Below the pieces are notes generated by a model. The model saw nothing but the letters and a program-made list of their open reading frames with translations, did not search any database and had not been told where the DNA came from. Positions 26,403-34,595 of a DNA stretch of 64,000 bases are shown here, piece after piece. The stretch comes from Stenomitos frigidus ULC18 (GTDB taxonomy: Bacteria; Cyanobacteriota; Cyanobacteriia; Leptolyngbyales; Leptolyngbyaceae): contig NZ_PVWK01000056.1 in NCBI RefSeq assembly GCF_003003795.1, positions 1 to 64,000 of the forward strand, read 5' to 3'. Made by a program: the position numbers and the translations under genes. Numbering within the stretch: the first letter of the stretch is position 1; every line of letters starts with the position of its first letter.

Positions 26403-27143
26403 ATGGCTCCTCTACTCACCGTTCCCGCAAAACCAGAGGCGATCGCTATCAACCCTCGTGAAACGGCGGTGATCGTGGTTGATATGCAAAATGCTTATGC
26501 CTCGAAAGGCGGGTATCTGGACATTTTGGGCGTTGATCTGTCCGGTATTCCAGCGGTGGTGGAGTCAATCCAAACCGTTATTGCCACGTCTCGTCAGGCA
26601 GGAATGCAGCTTGTGTTTCTGCAAAACGGGTGGAGCGCTAGCCTACACGAAGCCGGTTCCCCTGCCTCACCGCACTGGCACAAGTCCAACGCGATGCGGC
26701 TAATGCGTGAACATGCCGACCTGGAAGGCAAACTCACCATCAAAGGCACCTGGGATTACGACTTTATTGACGCGATTCGGCCCCAGCCACAGGACTATGT
26801 TGTGCAAAAGCCCCGTTACAGCGGCTTTTTTGGCACCAATCTAGATATGTTTTTGCGTGGCAATGGTATTCGCAATCTGGTTTTCGCAGGGGTCGCAACC
26901 AACGTCTGCGTCGAATCGACTCTGCGAGATGCCTTCTTTTTGGAATACTTCGCACTCATGCTTGCCGATGCCACCCTGCATATTGGTTCCCCGTCCATCC
27001 AGGAAGCGACCCTCTTCAATGTTGAAAAATTCTTTGGTTGGGTGACGACTACGCAAGATTATCTAAGTGCGCTCAAAAGTGTTGCTGTTGAGAGACCTCA
27101 GCCGCTGCAACCAAACGTGGTGAAATGCTCTACCGCACACTAG
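26403..27143 (+). CDS. rutB: Ureidoacrylate amidohydrolase RutB
   Basis: 246 residues from the ATG at 26403 (MAPLLTVPAKPEAI), 22 bp after rutC; the upstream part of the frame overlaps rutC and is not used. It is an isochorismatase-fold cysteine hydrolase: Asp in VIVVDMQNAY, Lys in LTIKGTWDYD, Cys in AGVATNVCVEST. SGFFGTNLDMFLRGNGI is RutB-like. It hydrolyses ureidoacrylate (peracid) to carbamate and aminoacrylate (peracid). Its 3' end overlaps the next gene by 19 bp. Confidence 0.9.
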   Translation: MAPLLTVPAKPEAIAINPRETAVIVVDMQNAYASKGGYLDILGVDLSGIPAVVESIQTVIATSRQAGMQLVFLQNGWSASLHEAGSPASPHWHKSNAMRLMREHADLEGKLTIKGTWDYDFIDAIRPQPQDYVVQKPRYSGFFGTNLDMFLRGNGIRNLVFAGVATNVCVESTLRDAFFLEYFALMLADATLHIGSPSIQEATLFNVEKFFGWVTTTQDYLSALKSVAVERPQPLQPNVVKCSTAH

Positions 27144-28021
27144 GGCGGACAAACGAAAAAGTGTCCCTCATTGGTTTGGGTGGGCATCATATCGGCAGGC
27201 CGCCCAGTGAGCAAGACGGGATCAGACTCATCCATGCAGCCATCGATCGCGGCATCACCTTCATGGACAACAGTTGGGACTATCACGATGGTGGCAGAGA
27301 GATTCGGATGGGTAAAGCGCTGCAAAACGGCTACCGCGACAAGGTCTTTCTGATGACCAAGATTGATGGGCGTACCAAAAAAGAAGCCGTGAGGCAGATT
27401 GATCAATCGCTCATGCGCTTAAAAACCGATCGCATTGATCTGTTGCAACACCATGAAGTGATTCGCCTGGAAGACCCCGATCGCATTTTTGCATCAGATG
27501 GTGCGCAAGAAGCGTTTTTAGAAGCGCGTCAGGCTGGGAAAATTCGCTACATCGGCTTTACCGGACACAACGATCCGATGGTGCATCTCCACATGTTGGA
27601 AATGGCCGCTCAACACAACGTCCGCTTCGATACGGTGCAGATGCCGCTCAACGTGATGGATGACCACTTCCGCCGCTTCGAGAAGCAAGTGTTGCCGGTG
27701 CTTTTGAAAGACGGCATTGGCGTATTGGGGATGAAGTCGATGGGCGATCAGAGCATTCTCAAGAGCAACACAGTGAAACCGATCGAGTGTCTCCACTATT
27801 CGATGAATCTACCCATTTCCACCGTGATCACGGGCATCGAGAGCATTCCTATGCTTGAGCAGGCATTTGAAGCCGTTCGTACCTTTCAACCAATGGGGCA
27901 GGATCAAGTCTCTGCGCTGCTGCACCGCACCGCTCAAGCGGCGGCAAAGGGAGAGTACGAGAAATTTAAGACCAGCAGCCAATTTGATAGTACGGCGAAG
28001 AAACCGCAGTATTTGGGGTAG
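27125..28021 (+). CDS. Aldo/keto reductase coupled to the rut genes
   Basis: 298 residues of the aldo/keto reductase superfamily: MLYRTLGRTNEKVSLIGLGG, FMDNSWDYHDGGREIRMGKAL (catalytic Tyr region), FLMTKIDGRTKKE, and cofactor-loop text STVITGIESIPMLEQA. The start overlaps rutB by 19 bp, implying translational coupling. The Rut route ends in malonic semialdehyde, normally reduced by RutE/YdfG, neither of which is present. This NAD(P)H-dependent reductase is a candidate replacement; that role is inferred from position only. Confidence 0.85.
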   Translation: MLYRTLGRTNEKVSLIGLGGHHIGRPPSEQDGIRLIHAAIDRGITFMDNSWDYHDGGREIRMGKALQNGYRDKVFLMTKIDGRTKKEAVRQIDQSLMRLKTDRIDLLQHHEVIRLEDPDRIFASDGAQEAFLEARQAGKIRYIGFTGHNDPMVHLHMLEMAAQHNVRFDTVQMPLNVMDDHFRRFEKQVLPVLLKDGIGVLGMKSMGDQSILKSNTVKPIECLHYSMNLPISTVITGIESIPMLEQAFEAVRTFQPMGQDQVSALLHRTAQAAAKGEYEKFKTSSQFDSTAKKPQYLG

Positions 28022-28495
28022 AAGGGGAGGGGGGAGTAGTTTTGAGTTGGAAGAGAGGGGAGAGAGGAGAGGGGAGAGGTGTGAAGAAAGTTTTGAGTTT
28101 TAGCCTTTAGCCTTTCATCCCTCATCCCTCATTTCTCATCCTTTAGCGATCAGCCATCAGCCGTCAGCTTTCAGCCACTAACTCAAAACTCAAAACTCAA
28201 AACTTTCATCCCTCATCCTTCTGCTGCAATCAGGCGCACCCCAAAACAGGTTTCGTCACGTTACGCTAAATCAATGGAACCGATCGACGGTTTTGCAGTC
28301 TGATAGGCGGCTTTGAGTGGGTGGTATTTCCAAAAAGTTGCTTTCGTCTGTAGGGACGTTACATGTAACGTCCCTACAGACAGTCGGTTAAACCCCTCGG
28401 ACACTATCGACTCCGGGTTGGTGAAGGCTTGATGCGATCGCATGCCATCATGACTCATCGCCTCACGCAACGCATCAGACTGAACGAACGGAATT
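28022..28495. other. Repeat-rich spacer without genes
   Basis: 28030-28215 is low-complexity cyanobacterial spacer text: GGGGAGAGG runs, CCTTTAGCCTTT, CATCCCTCATCCCTC, CATCAGCCGTCAGC and four AACTCAAAACTCAAAACTC-like units. A perfect palindrome follows at 28346-28381. No coding frame is convincing. Confidence 0.6.
28346..28381. repeat. Perfect 36-bp palindrome
   Basis: The 18 bases GTCTGTAGGGACGTTACA are followed directly by their exact complement. GTAGGG-ACGTTACATGTAACG-type palindromes are dispersed in many cyanobacterial genomes. It lies about 115 bp before larE and could form a cruciform or an RNA hairpin. Confidence 0.85.
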
Positions 28496-29347
28496 ATGGT
28501 GCTGAATGAAATGATGCTGGATAATACGGTGCTGGCTAAACTTGAGAAACTGACCGCTGTTTTTGGTGAAATGCAACGGGCATTGATTGCCTATTCGGGC
28601 GGGATCGATAGCACATTGGTGGCTAAGGTTGCGTACGATGTGTTGGGCGATCGTGCCCTTGCCGTTACGGCTGTTTCGCCATCCCTTTTGCCAGAAGATC
28701 TGGAAGAAGCGGGCATTCAAGCGGTAGACATTGGTATTGCCCATGAGTTGGTGCGAACCCACGAAATGGACAATCCCAACTACACGGCGAACCCAATCAA
28801 CCGCTGCTATTTTTGCAAAAGCGAACTGCACGACACGTTGAAACTCCTGGCGTTAGAGCGAGGCTATCCCTACGTGGTAGATGGCGTGAATGCAGATGAT
28901 CTGTCCGACTATCGACCCGGCATTCAAGCAGCCAAAGAACGGGGTGCCCGATCGCCGCTTGCAGAAGTGGGTATTACCAAGGCTGAAGTACGCGAAATTG
29001 CAAAGCATTTAGGGCTGTCCTGTTGGGACAAACCCGCGCAACCCTGCCTCAGTTCTCGCTTTCCCTATGGAGAGGAGATTACGATCGTCAAACTACAGCG
29101 CGTCGGTAGAGCCGAAGCGTCCCTGCGCCGCATGGGGTTAAGAACGTTTCGAGTGCGATCGGACGGTGATACCGCACGCATCGAACTGCCTGCCGATCAG
29201 CTTAAGGAATTTGTGCTGACGACCGATTTGCCCACACTGGTTGAGAAATTCCAGTCCTTCGGCTTTCTCTACGTCACCCTTGACCTGGAAGGTTTTCGGA
29301 GTGGTAAGCTCAATCAGGTGCTGCAGTTGGCTACAGGTCAACATTAG
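28496..29347 (+). CDS. larE: ATP-dependent sacrificial sulfur transferase LarE
   Basis: 283 residues. The PP-loop ATP pyrophosphatase motif SGGIDS is at about 34-39, followed by NRCYFCKSELHDTL and KPAQPCLSSRFPYG. The Cys of the last motif is the position used as sulfur donor in LarE enzymes that sacrifice a cysteine. LarE converts the nicotinate-derived mononucleotide made by LarB to its thiolated form for the nickel-pincer cofactor. LarB and LarC are not in this window. Another ATG five codons downstream is a possible start. Confidence 0.9.
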   Translation: MVLNEMMLDNTVLAKLEKLTAVFGEMQRALIAYSGGIDSTLVAKVAYDVLGDRALAVTAVSPSLLPEDLEEAGIQAVDIGIAHELVRTHEMDNPNYTANPINRCYFCKSELHDTLKLLALERGYPYVVDGVNADDLSDYRPGIQAAKERGARSPLAEVGITKAEVREIAKHLGLSCWDKPAQPCLSSRFPYGEEITIVKLQRVGRAEASLRRMGLRTFRVRSDGDTARIELPADQLKEFVLTTDLPTLVEKFQSFGFLYVTLDLEGFRSGKLNQVLQLATGQH

Positions 29348-29719
29348 GGTCAGAAACGATGACGCGATCGCAGGCTCTGAAGGATGTAGTCTATCCTGAC
29401 AGCGATGGACAGCCAATGGCTGACCACACAAAACAGCTTGACTGGATTGTCTCTGTCACGTTGGGATGCGAAGCGCCAGCAATTCTCATTTGAGGAAATA
29501 GCTGTTCAAGCTCCCAACGTGTCTGTATTGTCAGGACCTCGGCATGAGGCAAGAGAGCTAAAACCGTTGAGAGCGCGGGCATGCTTTGACACAATCATGG
29601 GTTCTTTTCGCCACGTGCTGCTATCGTTACCCGACAAGCACACTGGCAACAATACCTGCTACAAGATGGAAGATGCAGCCTTAAGCGCGTTTAGCAGGCT
29701 CCCCTACTGGCGCGATCGC
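29348..29719. other. Spacer with no recognised gene
   Basis: Open frames exist on both strands (plus 29405-29794, minus 29391-29594) but both overlap other sequence awkwardly and resemble nothing recognised. The plus frame runs antisense into prs. No repeats of note. Confidence 0.4.
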
Positions 29720-30712
29720 CTAACGAAACATGCTGCTCACAGAGCTATCTTCGTGGATGCGCCAGATCGTTTCGCCCAGCAAATTGGCGACTGAAAGCAC
29801 CGTAAGCTGTGGGAAGCGATCGCCCTCTGGAATGGGGATGGTATTAGTCACAATCACCTCTTCAAAGAGGCCACTAGAGAGCCGTTCGATCGCAGGCGGC
29901 GAAAAGACCGCATGGGTCGCACAGGCGTAGACCTGCCGTGCGCCTTCCTGCTTCAATAGCCGCGCACCCTCAATAATGGTGCCAGCTGTATCGATCATGT
30001 CATCAACCAAAACGGCCGTTTTACCCGACACATCGCCGATCAGGTTCATGACTTCTGCTACATTGTGAGCCTGTCGCCGTTTATCGATAATAGCCAGTGG
30101 CGCATCGTGCAGCTTTTTAGCAAAGGCTCGTGCTCGTGCTACGCCACCGACATCAGGTGAAACCACAACCAGATCAGATAATTGCTTGCTCGAAAGATAA
30201 TCGATCAACGTCGGCGAACCGTAGACATGATCGAGCGGAATATCAAAATAGCCCTGGATTTGTGACGAGTGTAAATCCATTGCCAGCACCCGACTTGCAC
30301 CTGCCTGCGTGATCAGGTTTGCCACCAGCTTAGCGCTGATCGACTCTCGTCCTGCTGTTTTACGGTCTGCCCTGGCGTAGCCGTAGTACGGCATCACGGC
30401 AGTAATCTGCCGTGCCGAGGCGCGCCGACAGGCATCGATCATGATCAGCAGTTCCATGATATTGTCATTCACCGGGCGGCACGTGGGTTGGAGCAAATAG
30501 ACATCACAACCCCGGATCGACTCCTGAATTTGGATGTAGAGTTCGCCATCAGCAAACCGCTTCCGCACCATTGGGCTAAGATCCATGCCCAGGTAGCGTG
30601 CAACCTCGTGAGAGAGTGGCATGTTTGCTGAACCAGAGAGCAGCCGCAACCGATTTTGGTCATTCAGAGACGGCAGCGTAGCTTGAGGCGTAAGAGTTGC
30701 AGAGCGGATCAC
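29720..30712 (-). CDS. prs: Ribose-phosphate pyrophosphokinase
   Basis: 330 residues; makes PRPP from ribose 5-phosphate and ATP for nucleotide, His, Trp and NAD synthesis. It has RLLSGSANMPLSHEVARYLG, the ATP-site loop FADGELYIQIQESIRG, MPYYGYARADRK, DLHSSQIQGYFDIP and the PRPP-binding AVLVDDMIDTAGTI. Length and motifs are those of class I enzymes, with a short N-terminal extension before NRLRLLSG. Transcribed alone. Confidence 0.95.
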   Translation of the reverse strand: MIRSATLTPQATLPSLNDQNRLRLLSGSANMPLSHEVARYLGMDLSPMVRKRFADGELYIQIQESIRGCDVYLLQPTCRPVNDNIMELLIMIDACRRASARQITAVMPYYGYARADRKTAGRESISAKLVANLITQAGASRVLAMDLHSSQIQGYFDIPLDHVYGSPTLIDYLSSKQLSDLVVVSPDVGGVARARAFAKKLHDAPLAIIDKRRQAHNVAEVMNLIGDVSGKTAVLVDDMIDTAGTIIEGARLLKQEGARQVYACATHAVFSPPAIERLSSGLFEEVIVTNTIPIPEGDRFPQLTVLSVANLLGETIWRIHEDSSVSSMFR

Positions 30713-31136
30713 GGCGTACCCTCGAACGTAGTCATCGCAATATTACCATTCAGATTTGAAAACAGCCCTCGGAATATACCCGTGGAAAAGCGGCGCACAG
30801 CCATGAAAAACGAAAGAAATTCAAAAGTTAACAGTAGGGAGAAGGGATTGCAAGAATTTACTCGATCACAGCCCAAAGAGTCCACCAGGCCTAAAAACAT
30901 CTAGTCTCATAAAGTTGCTAGTAGTCAAGAAAGCGCTGTTGGTACGGTGCCCTTCGCTCCCCATTTTCCCTTGATCTTAAAAAAACAAATCAGTGAATTT
31001 ACAGAAACCACCACTACAATTTTAGGCAATCTGAGCGTAGCCTTTGCAAAAATCGCTTGACTTCACCCAACTGGTGTGTCCATATGGTCGAACCGATCGT
31101 TTTACAAGCCGCCTTAATTAAGTCAAGGAGCAAGAC
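30713..31136. other. Divergent promoter region between prs and the yqeY-type gene
   Basis: 424 bases holding the promoters of two divergent genes. AT-rich stretches occur near 30800-30830 and 30970-31020, and AAGGAG (31123-31128) serves the gene at 31137. The small frames present have no recognisable product. Confidence 0.45.
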
Positions 31137-31595
31137 ATGAGTTTGAAAGATCGCATTAGCGAAGAGATTAAAACCGCTATGAAAGCAAAGGACAAAGTTC
31201 GGCTAGAAACGGTTCGGAGCATCAAAAAAATGATCCTGGAAAAGGAATCCAGCGTCCGCCCATCGGGCCAGGAAGGCTTGACGGAAGCCCAGGAAATCGA
31301 ATTGCTGGTGCAGTTGGCGAAGCAGCGACGGGACTCGATCGCCCAATATCAGCAAGCAAACCGTCCTGACTTAGCCGATCTAGAAGCTCAGGAATTGGTG
31401 ATTTTGGAAGAGTACTTACCCAAGCAACTCTCGGACGATGAGATCGCTGCTGCTATTGACCAAATCATTGCTCAAGTGGGTGCGACCGCTGCCAAAGATA
31501 TGGGTAAGGTCATGGGGCCCGCTATGCAACAGCTGAAAGGTAAAGCAGATGGTAAAAAAGTACAAGACCTGGTGAAAGCAAAGTTGGGTGGTTGA
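31137..31595 (+). CDS. GatB/YqeY-domain protein
   Basis: 152 residues: MSLKDRISEEIKTAMKAKDK, RLETVRSIKKMILEKE, LAKQRRDSIAQYQ and a C-terminal Lys-rich end (MQQLKGKADGKKVQDLVKAKL). This is the YqeY family, related to the tail domain of amidotransferase GatB that contacts tRNA. Its exact role is unsettled. ATG follows AAGGAG. It lies 67 bp upstream of the Ser/Thr kinase gene. Confidence 0.9.
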   Translation: MSLKDRISEEIKTAMKAKDKVRLETVRSIKKMILEKESSVRPSGQEGLTEAQEIELLVQLAKQRRDSIAQYQQANRPDLADLEAQELVILEEYLPKQLSDDEIAAAIDQIIAQVGATAAKDMGKVMGPAMQQLKGKADGKKVQDLVKAKLGG

Positions 31596-31662
31596 CACTG
31601 ATCGTCGATCGCAACACCTTGTCTGCCAGAATAGGAGAGCTAGACGCTAGAAGTATTCCGCT

Positions 31663-33537
31663 ATGCGACCACCCATTCCCATTGGCACTACTTTGCAGAA
31701 CCGTTACCGCATCCTCAGCGTTTTGGGTCAGGGGGGGTTTGGTCGTACCTATCTATCAGAAGACCAGGGGCGGTTTAACGAACTCTGCGCGCTTAAAGAA
31801 CTGATTCCGGCACAGGGAAATGCCTATGCGTTGGACAAGTCTAAAGAGCTGTTCCAGCGGGAGGCGCAAATTCTCTACCAAATTCAGCATCCCCAGATCC
31901 CTCAATTTCGGGCCACTTTTGAGGAAGACCAGCGCCTGTTTTTAGTGCAGGACTACGTTGAGGGACAAACCTATCGGACGTTGTTAGAGCAACGCCAGGT
32001 ACAGGGAATCGCCTTTTCGGAGGCGGAGGTACTGCAACTCATGCGGCAGCTTTTGCCCGTGCTGGCTCATATTCACAGCAAAGGTATCATCCACCGAGAC
32101 ATTGCCCCAGATAACATCATGCTGCGGCAACAAGATGGGAAACCCGTCTTGATTGATTTTGGCGTGGTGAAAGAATTGGCAACGCGCTTCCAATCGCCAA
32201 CGCTGACTGTGCAGAATACAACCGTTGGTAAGCCGGGGTTTGCGCCCAGCGAACAGATGCAGTCGGGGCGAGCCTACCCTAGCAGCGACTTGTACTCGCT
32301 GGCCGTGACGGCAGTGGTACTCTTGACCGGACGTGAGCCCCAGACGTTGCTGGATGATACGACGCTGACCTGGTACTGGCAGCGGTGGGTGACTGTCAGC
32401 CCAGGCTTTACTCAGGTCTTAAATAAAATGCTGAGCTACCGTCCAGACGATCGCTTTCAGTCGGTTGCCGAAGTGGTACAGGCGCTGCAATCGCCCACAG
32501 CCTATACGCCTCCTCCTTATCAACCACCGGCTCAGACCGCCGCGCCGCCTAATCCAGATGTCTCTCACATGGCAACGATGGCGGTAGGACGACGCCCTGA
32601 TCCCTTACCAGCGGCGGCGAGCCCCAATCGAGACGTGCCGATCGTGCCGCCACCCCGCAGCTCCGTTTGGGATGATCCGTTGGCGGTGGTTGCGATCGGA
32701 CTAGGCCTGGTGGTATTAACAGGCGTGGGCACCTGGGCCGTTGTTCGGGCAGTGCTCAACAACCAGCCGACGCCATCACCAACACCATCGCTCACGGCAT
32801 CGGTTAGCCCATCGCCCACGTTCTCGTTCACGCCGACGCCAAAACCCACCAATGAGCCGATCGCCTACAGCCAAAATCTTGATATCAACCCTGATACAAA
32901 GGCGACGAAAACAGGCACGCTGCGATCGAACGAAACCGTCACTTATATTCTTGCCGGAGAGCAGGGGCAGCAGTTGAACGCTGTCATTTCAGGCGAAGGG
33001 GTGTTGATGACCATGCTAGGCCCCGATCGACAGCCTCTTAGCGGTCAGTCCAACCGGGTGTCGCTCTGGCAAGGAACGCTGCCGTATACTGGTAACTACT
33101 ACATCCAACTCAGCCCCGTTAAAGGCTTGGCTAAGAGTGATTATCGGCTTGATGTCGTGCTTAGAAGTGCCGCTACGCCCAGCCCGACGCCAACCCAAGC
33201 CACGCCATCACCGAGCCCATCACCCTCGGCACCCAGCATTCAAACTCATCGCGTGCGGTTTGAAGCGGGGCAAACGGCAACTACTGTTAGCGATCGGGCA
33301 AATCCCCAAGTCATCCACCGCTATTTAGTCAGAGCCACGGAAGGGCAGATCTTCAAAGCAGTGGTACGGGATGGTTCCGTGACGCTCAACATCACCACCC
33401 CCGATGGTCAAGCGATCCAGGCAGCCTCCAACGTCTTGTCATGGGAAGATCAGTTGCCCATGAGCGGCACGTACCAGATTGATGTCATTGCGGCTCAGGA
33501 CACAAACTTCAGTCTGGATATAAGTATTCGGAACTAA
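31663..33537 (+). CDS. Membrane Ser/Thr protein kinase with two extracellular beta domains
   Basis: 624 residues. The kinase domain spans about 12-275: Gly loop LGQGGFGRTY, Lys in CALKELI, catalytic HRDIAPDN, and DFG in LIDFGVVKE. A Pro-rich linker leads to one membrane segment at about 343-367. Outside are two PPC-like beta domains (about 400-500 and 530-624) joined by Pro/Ser/Thr linkers with TPSPTPT repeats. This is a transmembrane receptor-type kinase. HRDIAPDN instead of HRDLKPxN is common in cyanobacterial members. Substrates and ligand unknown. Confidence 0.92.
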   Translation: MRPPIPIGTTLQNRYRILSVLGQGGFGRTYLSEDQGRFNELCALKELIPAQGNAYALDKSKELFQREAQILYQIQHPQIPQFRATFEEDQRLFLVQDYVEGQTYRTLLEQRQVQGIAFSEAEVLQLMRQLLPVLAHIHSKGIIHRDIAPDNIMLRQQDGKPVLIDFGVVKELATRFQSPTLTVQNTTVGKPGFAPSEQMQSGRAYPSSDLYSLAVTAVVLLTGREPQTLLDDTTLTWYWQRWVTVSPGFTQVLNKMLSYRPDDRFQSVAEVVQALQSPTAYTPPPYQPPAQTAAPPNPDVSHMATMAVGRRPDPLPAAASPNRDVPIVPPPRSSVWDDPLAVVAIGLGLVVLTGVGTWAVVRAVLNNQPTPSPTPSLTASVSPSPTFSFTPTPKPTNEPIAYSQNLDINPDTKATKTGTLRSNETVTYILAGEQGQQLNAVISGEGVLMTMLGPDRQPLSGQSNRVSLWQGTLPYTGNYYIQLSPVKGLAKSDYRLDVVLRSAATPSPTPTQATPSPSPSPSAPSIQTHRVRFEAGQTATTVSDRANPQVIHRYLVRATEGQIFKAVVRDGSVTLNITTPDGQAIQAASNVLSWEDQLPMSGTYQIDVIAAQDTNFSLDISIRN

Positions 33538-33713
33538 GATAGAAGTTGGCTTTTAGTGATTGGCTGTTAAAGACAGTGCCTTTTAAGGCAAAACGATCGC
33601 TATAACCAATCACTGACTCACTCATTTCATTCATTCAGCCCAATTCAGCTAGCCTGTCTCAGGCTTGTCACGTCCTCCCCAACCGCTAACAACCAAAAAC
33701 TAACAAATACGCC

Positions 33714-34418
33714 TTGTCTCTTTTGAACGCTTTACTGATCACTGCAACCGATACCGAAGCTGGGAAGACCGTTCTCACAACGGCACTGGCAGCTTACTTA
33801 CGCACCTATTGTGCTCACCAAACCTGGGGCATTCTGAAGCCCATTCAAACAGGCAAGGGCGACTGCGAACTCTACAGCCAGCTGTTTGCGCTTGCTCCGG
33901 ATGCAGTCACCCCGTTGCGCTTTGACGCCCCTCTTGCGCCACCGCTAGCAGCCGCGAAAGAAGGACGGCGCGTTGATATGGAACCAGTCTGGCAAGCCTT
34001 TGAAACCATGCGTCAGCAATATGATGGGCTGCTGGTAGAAGCGTTAGGCGGGCTGGGTTCTCCCATCACGCACGAAACTACTGTGGCAGACTTAGCCTGG
34101 GACTGGCGTCTGCCGACCGTCTTGGTGGTGCCTGTCAAGCTGGGCGCGATCGGGCAAGCTGTTGCCAATGTCGCGCTGGCTCGTCAAACTCGCGTTCACC
34201 TCAAAGGCATTGTGCTTAACTGTGTGCAGCCTTGCACAGAGGAAGATATTGAGAACTGGGCCTCAGCTGACCTGATCCAGTCTTTGACCCGAACCCCTGT
34301 TCTAGGAGTCATGCCCCATTTGACTGATCCAACGGATCTGGCTCAATTAGCTCAAGTTGCCTCAAACCTGGCGTTAGAGCGCCTGATACCCGTTCCACTG
34401 GGAGCGATGAGGGTATAA
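33714..34418 (+). CDS. bioD: Dethiobiotin synthase BioD
   Basis: 234 residues from a TTG start. It carries the P-loop variant ITATDTEAGKT, LKPIQTGKGD, VEALGGLGSPI (family VEGAGG) and GAIGQAVANVALAR. BioD carboxylates 7,8-diaminopelargonate to dethiobiotin using ATP. The VEA instead of VEG change in the second motif is minor. No other bio genes are nearby, as is common in cyanobacteria. The start is uncertain because the upstream ribosome-binding site is weak. Confidence 0.88.
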   Translation: MSLLNALLITATDTEAGKTVLTTALAAYLRTYCAHQTWGILKPIQTGKGDCELYSQLFALAPDAVTPLRFDAPLAPPLAAAKEGRRVDMEPVWQAFETMRQQYDGLLVEALGGLGSPITHETTVADLAWDWRLPTVLVVPVKLGAIGQAVANVALARQTRVHLKGIVLNCVQPCTEEDIENWASADLIQSLTRTPVLGVMPHLTDPTDLAQLAQVASNLALERLIPVPLGAMRV

Positions 34419-34595
34419 ACAACTGTCAAGCCAGAAATCCTATGCTGCGTAAGGGTTGTGCTAGCGGCATCAGTAGTCAACCGCGTAATTCTGACCATTA
34501 CTGTAGCGAGTCGTGCCACAAACTCTGTGGTTTGTACGATGTGCAGATAGGGTTGGGGGTAGCCATGATCGTGCTGTTGTCCCCAGGCTATCTGT

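Noticed and set aside
29405-29794. 129-codon plus-strand frame between larE and prs
   Set aside because: Its last part is antisense to the conserved 3' end of prs, it has no ribosome-binding site, and the product resembles nothing; a chance frame is more likely.
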